A stretch of 64,000 nt of DNA, taken from the NCBI GenBank assembly GCA_964036315.1, contig OZ038510.1, forward strand, positions 83,483,819 to 83,547,818, read 5' to 3'. The translations under genes and the position numbers were made by a program. This DNA comes from Acanthosepion esculentum. Lineage: Eukaryota > Mollusca > Cephalopoda > Sepiida > Sepiidae. Position 1 is the stretch's first letter. Every line of letters begins with the position of its first letter. The notes below the pieces were generated by a model. It searched no databases and had not been told where the DNA came from. It was given only the letters and a program-made list of their open reading frames with translations. Of this stretch, positions 59,851 through 64,000 are shown piece after piece.

Positions 59851-60900
59851 ATTGATTCGAATAAACCTTCTGAATTTTTATTTTGTCGCAGTACGGGTTT
59901 CGATCGGCCCAATCCACAAATAATTTCCTGTCTAAATACACCTCAAGGACCCGTGCATTAGATATTTCGAAGGCCTTCGCCAAGGTGTGACACGGAGGAT
60001 TGCTGCTCAAGTTCTCTTGCTTTGGAATAACTGGAAACGTCTTCTCAATAATAACTTCCTTCCTAAGGGTTCGGTCCCTGAAGGTAGTTGCTAACGGTCA
60101 GACCTCCGGGCAATTGCACTCAACGCTGTTTTTCCCAGGGGTCACCTCCTGGGTCATCTCTCTTTTTACTTTGCATAAATAATCTGCCTAAGAGTATCGT
60201 GATGACCAGAGATTGGCAACTGATCTAGCTCTAACATCTCAGCTACATTCCATCATCCCCGATCGGACCCCGGAACTACCACTATGAATGGATGTTCCCC
60301 CAGAGAGGCTAAGAGTAACAATTGGGCCCTGTTCACCACAGTCCTCACCACGAACTCGTACATACGATACATCTATAATGATAATGGTCGGTCACCGTTT
60401 ACCGTTCCGATAAATACCTGGCTCCTCTTGTTATCCTCTCCGTTTAAAAGGGCCAGATCAGACCGAAAATGTAGTAATGCTGACTTATACGGACAGGAGC
60501 TTTCTTAGTCCTCACTTTCCAGTCTCGATAGCGTCCAAAAGCGTCTCCGCGTCTAATGGGTGAAAAAACTATTTCCCATCTTGTAACCCCTCACGCACGG
60601 ACGGGATGTGGCAGGCCTATTACTGTTTCATCCCTACGTCTGTGGAAAGTAGGTGAACTGCGTTCCTTGCTTCCGCCAGCTCTAACTTTAAAAGGCCGAA
60701 CCCTAACCCTAACCACTCACATAGTAGCAAACTACGGACATTCCCTCCGTAGTCTACTGGAGAGATGTAAATCCCACTTGAGCATCTTATCACCCAACAG
60801 CATGTCTCCCCGATCACTACGATTTTAACCTGTTCAAATGTAGCGTTAACCATTATTCTACACACCTTTCCGCATAAACAGTCCATCTTACTTTGTAATA
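59100..60900. other. GC- and CpG-richer island with unrecognised frames
   Basis: Base composition here is visibly closer to 50% GC than the AT-rich DNA on either side, with many CpG. It includes the N-terminal half of the mariner copy. Upstream of the mariner motifs the same minus-strand frame stays open for about 100 further codons (59,800 to about 60,110). A plus-strand frame of 74 codons lies at 60,284-60,508. I recognise neither. A captured exon, older gene fragment or another transposon are all possible. A short ccctaaccctaacc lies at 60,701-60,714. Confidence 0.4.
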
Positions 60901-61194
60901 CTTTCCCTCGGATGTCCTTTGTACAGGATGAACCTCCCTATAAAAAACAAAAAGTTCAAAATAAACATCTTATTCTATGAATGGTGGTCGAGTATTTCAT
61001 TATAGTACAATAATATAAAATAAATACTAGATTTTTACGAGCCAATTTATAGTCATTTCCCAAGCGTAGCTTAGATGTGGGACAAGGCCAAAATTATGGG
61101 GTACCAAAGGAGGATCCGATACACTCGGAATTGTTCTAGCGAGACAAGCTTGCTAACCATTACATCGCCTCGAGATGTCCCACAAGCCAACTTA
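60901..61194. other. Unassigned DNA
   Basis: No gene was recognised. A short inverted match, tgtgggac near 61,076 and gtcccaca near 61,177, brackets about 100 bp. I found no convincing terminal repeats or tRNA fold. Confidence 0.4.
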
Positions 61195-61431
61195 TTGGCT
61201 TGGTGCATAATTATCAGTCGTTTTGTCGGCCAGTTATGTCTTAATAAGAATTGCTATTTTGTTTAGTTTTTATTTAATAAAAGTATTATTTTATTTTCAG
61301 TTTATAAAGATGCGCATCGATAATCATACGCTCCGGAATAATCATTTAAAAATGTTATTGTTGACTTGTTATGTTTCTTTTTTCATTATAAATGTTGTTG
61401 AAAAACGCCTGATAATTTTGCACCAACCCAA
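61195..61431. mobile_element. Mariner-type MITE, copy 1 (237 bp)
   Basis: The left terminus ttggcttggtgcataattatcag and the right terminus, the complement of ttgggttggtgcaaaattatcaggcg, form a terminal inverted repeat of about 28 bp with few mismatches. TA flanks both ends, the target site of Tc1/mariner elements. The termini resemble the ttaggttggtgcaaaagtaat type known from mariner elements. There is no coding capacity, so movement would depend on a transposase supplied elsewhere. Confidence 0.85.
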
Positions 61432-61437
61432 TATATC

Positions 61438-61442
<5 letters not shown>

Positions 61443-61487
<45 letters not shown>

Positions 61488-61495
61488 TGTATGTA

Positions 61496-61561
<66 letters not shown>
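61443..61561. repeat. (TA)n microsatellites with TATG interruptions
   Basis: Two TA runs (about 61,443-61,484 and 61,502-61,558) are separated by tgtttgtatgtatatatg and start at the right edge of MITE copy 1. Confidence 0.95.
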
Positions 61562-61666
61562 TTCTTATTCAGTATTTTTCTTCTTTCTTTTTTATTTTTT
61601 CTCTCAATTTTCCTAACAATTTTTTATTTGTAAGATTTCCACTTCTTCATTCCTGAATACACCCGC

Positions 61667-61681
61667 AGACACACACAGACA

Positions 61682-61768
<87 letters not shown>
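61667..61768. repeat. Compound (CA)n-(TA)n microsatellite
   Basis: A (CA)n run to about 61,715 passes directly into a (TA)n run to 61,768. Confidence 0.95.
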
Positions 61769-61772
<4 letters not shown>

Positions 61773-61879
61773 ATAAATCTTAAATTATTACTGTTTTTAT
61801 CCAAAATATTGCAATTGGTTTCGCAAAGCAGGAATTACTTTTGAGGCAGATAAATTTATACACTCGCGAGTACGCCCCA

Positions 61880-62070
61880 ACACACACGCACACACACACA
61901 CGCACACGCACACACACTCATACACACACGCACACACACGCGCGCGCGCACACGCACGCACACACTCTCACACACACGCACACACACACACACGCACACA
62001 CACACACACACAGTCTCTCACACACGCACGCACACACGCACACAGACACACACACGCACACATACACACA

Positions 62071-62111
<41 letters not shown>

Positions 62112-62117
62112 GCACAC
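61880..62117. repeat. Imperfect (CA)n tract with CG and CT interruptions
   Basis: About 240 bp of CA repeats has many single-base changes giving CG (cgcgcgcg at about 61,939) and ctctca blocks. Alternating purine-pyrimidine sequence of this kind can adopt Z-DNA in vitro. The interruptions suggest an old tract. Confidence 0.95.
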
Positions 62118-62128
62118 ATAACTATACA

Positions 62129-62230
62129 TTGGGTCGGTGTATAATTATCAGGCTTTTTTGTAGGCGAGTTATTTCTTAATAAAAATTGCTGTTTTGTTTA
62201 CATTTTTGATAAAAATGTTCAAATTTCCAT
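62129..62230. mobile_element. Mariner-type MITE, copy 3 (left end only)
   Basis: The sequence begins ttgggtcggtgtataattatcaggc and continues gagttatttcttaataaaaattgctgttttgttt, parallel to copy 1. No matching right terminus follows, so this is a truncated copy. TA or CA precedes it at the end of the CA tract. Confidence 0.75.
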
Positions 62231-62407
62231 TATTCTAATTTAATTAAAACTAATCCGTACCTAACTTTGATTTTTTTTTCTTAAACTAATATCGATCTTC
62301 AGGTCTAATTTCCTTACTTAGTAATTAATTACGACATATGAACGTCTTTTGTGAACTCATTATCACTGGAAACCTCTTGCATTGTGGTTGTCTTGCAAAT
62401 CTTCATA
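62231..62407. other. Unassigned DNA between MITE copies
   Basis: AT-rich sequence with no recognised gene or repeat. Confidence 0.5.
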
Positions 62408-62613
62408 TTGGGTTGGTGCATAATTATCAGGCGTTTTTATTTGCGAATAAAAATTGTTGTTTTTTTTTTAATAAAAATATTTTATTTTCCGGTTATGAAA
62501 ACTTGTGTCGGTAATCATACGGAATAATCATTTAAAATGTTATTGTTGAATTATGTTTCTTTTTTCATAATAAATATTGTTTAAAAACTCCTGATAATTA
62601 TGCAAAAACCCAA
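62408..62613. mobile_element. Mariner-type MITE, copy 2 (206 bp)
   Basis: The termini ttgggttggtgcataattatcaggcg and the complement of ttgggtttttgcataattatcagga form the inverted repeat, with TA on both sides. The interior (ggtaatcatacgg, aataatcatttaaaa, tgttattgttga, ttttttcat) aligns with copy 1 with small deletions. Confidence 0.87.
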
Positions 62614-62639
62614 TATATATATATATATATATGCATATA

Positions 62640-63620
62640 ATATTGGTTGATCAGACTTAGAAAGTGCACCACGAGACCCTTTGGCTTAAGACTCGATTAT
62701 CATACGTTTATTTATATTATCATCGCTAATAATGTTATTTTTATTAAACACAGTTCCCTATCAGCAGTCTTAAGTGATATTATTCATTATATCGCTTTGA
62801 ATACCCCTCCATTTGCAATTTTAGTGCCTGGAAGCCATCATTAGTTTTAATCATATATCCAGACGTTTTTATACTTTAAGTTGTTGACTTGGAACGAACA
62901 AACATCTTTCGTTCTTTCCGCTTTCCATTTTCTGGTCTTTTTGTTATTTTTCCAAACAATATTGCCAACAACTTCGAAATTATCGTCGTTAATATTGTAT
63001 TTTCTTTTTCTTTTTTTCTTGCGGTATCTCGTTCAACCCGTCCCAGAATGCAGTTCGCAACAGGAATAACTTAAATATGGCGTCAAAAAATCATATAACA
63101 TTTTATCAAGTTACCGGTGAAGAAAAAAATCTCAAAACAAAAAATAACAAAATAGATAAACAAAATAAAATACGAAGAGATAGATTAACACCAGTCTGAC
63201 AAAATAGGTAAAAATGAAAATGATATTTTAATCGACAGTCTCGCGGCTATTTCACTGATAAAATTCTGGAAGGTGAACGAAAATGATACGTTACATTGGC
63301 ACCTCGTAATCTTTTGTAGTAGATTTAAAACGACAATCATTAATGTGTTACTTCACAATGCTTTCGGCTGGAACAGCAAGTTCAGGGAAAGAAATAGAAG
63401 AAAATAAAAAGCAATTCGATGAATGAATTGAGATTTGTTTATATGCAAAAGTAAAAGCGGGCGAGATAGGGTTATGTAAATAGTTAAAAAAAAGAAGCAA
63501 TATTTGAATGAGGGCCGATATGTTTATAAATATAAACAACAGGAAGAATAGAAATATTTTCTTCCCTGTTTGGTCTTTTACTTCCTTTTCCGTTATTTGC
63601 TTATGTGATGCCATGATTCT
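62640..63620. other. AT-rich DNA, nothing recognised
   Basis: Short frames occur on both strands (up to about 88 codons at 63,348-63,614, minus strand, with a hydrophobic stretch). They have no recognisable domain. I see no RNA gene or repeat. Confidence 0.45.
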
Positions 63621-64000
63621 TTTTATATCCAGGTTCTATCTCTCTCTGTTTTTCATATTCCCCCCTCTCTCTCTCCTATTCTTTCTCTCTCATTCTTTCT
63701 CACACAGTTTTTCTTTTTCTCTCTCTCTTATTCTTTCTCTCTGATTCTTTCTCACTCTGCTTTTCTTTCTCTCTCTCTTATTCTCGTTCTCTCTCTCTCT
63801 TTTATTTTCTCTCTCTTATTCTCTCTCTTATTCTCGTTCTCTCTCTCTTATTCTCTCTCTCTTTTATTCTCTCTCTCTCTTATTCTTTCTCTCTCATTCT
63901 TTCTCACTCTGTTTTTCTTTCTCTCTCTCTCTTATTCTCGTTCCCTCTCTCTTATTCTCTTTCTCTTATTCTTTCTCCCTCATTCTTTCTCACACAGATT
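63620..64000. repeat. Second CT-rich simple repeat, running off the window
   Basis: Loose repeats of ctctctctcttattct, ttctctctcattctttctcac and cgttctctctctctt lie here without the tatgtatcgttcattc core of the big satellite. It is a separate degenerate (CT)n-based tract. Confidence 0.9.

Noticed and set aside
61075..61180. Possible tRNA-like sequence on the minus strand (taatggttagcaagc)
   Set aside because: Only a loose A-box match. No convincing B box, anticodon arm or acceptor stem could be drawn.
61841..62179. Thr/His-rich frame over the CA tract, and the Val/Cys-rich frame on the other strand
   Set aside because: Both are translations of the (CA)n microsatellite.
62647..62844. 65-codon plus-strand frame
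   Set aside because: It is short, in AT-rich sequence, and without any recognisable motif.
63348..63614. 88-codon minus-strand frame with a hydrophobic stretch
   Set aside because: It lies in AT-rich DNA with no recognisable family, no supporting codon pattern and no splice context I could defend.

Overview
This is repeat-dominated metazoan nuclear DNA with no intact protein-coding gene. The evidence is a 52.5-kb satellite array, tRNA-derived SINE-like elements, a decayed LINE reverse-transcriptase tail, a decayed mariner transposase, small TA-flanked mariner-type MITEs, and long (TA)n and (CA)n microsatellites. A mollusc, perhaps a cephalopod, would fit this mixture. That is inference from style, not from a diagnostic gene.

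Layout. Bases 1-52,565 are one pyrimidine-rich satellite that enters from the left edge. Its basic higher-order unit is 169 bp, made of three related subunits of 54, 54 and 61 bp (A, B, C). Variants drop or add B units (115, 223, 277 bp). On top of this lie many larger tandem duplications with periods near 0.79, 1.57, 1.66, 1.78, 1.91, 2.18, 3.05 and 6.21 kb. The last ~1.9 kb (50.7-52.57 kb) is a degenerate edge. All long reading frames here are open only because the repeat lacks stop codons, and none is called as a gene.

Bases 52,566-53,960 hold a tRNA-derived SINE on the minus strand, five 107-bp tandem repeats of its 3' part, and a pair of diverged direct repeats with a perfect hairpin. 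Bases 53,961-55,362 are a LINE fragment in which a ~37-bp piece of reverse-transcriptase coding sequence has expanded into a ~1.3-kb minisatellite. The unexpanded parent sequence is visible at 57,714-57,755. Bases 55,870-57,101 hold three inverted-repeat structures between TA microsatellites; one is a head-to-head pair of serine-tRNA-like sequences. Bases 57,230-57,425 hold a minus-strand SINE-like element that carries a hammerhead ribozyme core. Bases 57,590-58,715 are a decayed LINE 3' end whose last 148 bp is tandemly repeated.

Bases 58,720-59,850 are a broken mariner transposase on the minus strand, within a GC-richer island that extends to about 60,900. Bases 61,195-62,613 contain three copies of one mariner-type MITE among (TA)n and (CA)n tracts. 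Bases 62,640-63,620 are AT-rich DNA with nothing recognised, and 63,620-64,000 is a second, unrelated CT-rich simple-repeat tract that leaves the window.

The most interesting material is the hammerhead-bearing SINE-like element (with a second, weaker hammerhead-like fold near 52.75 kb), the minisatellite born inside LINE coding sequence, the palindrome with divergent tRNA-Ser-like units, and the multi-scale architecture of the big satellite.
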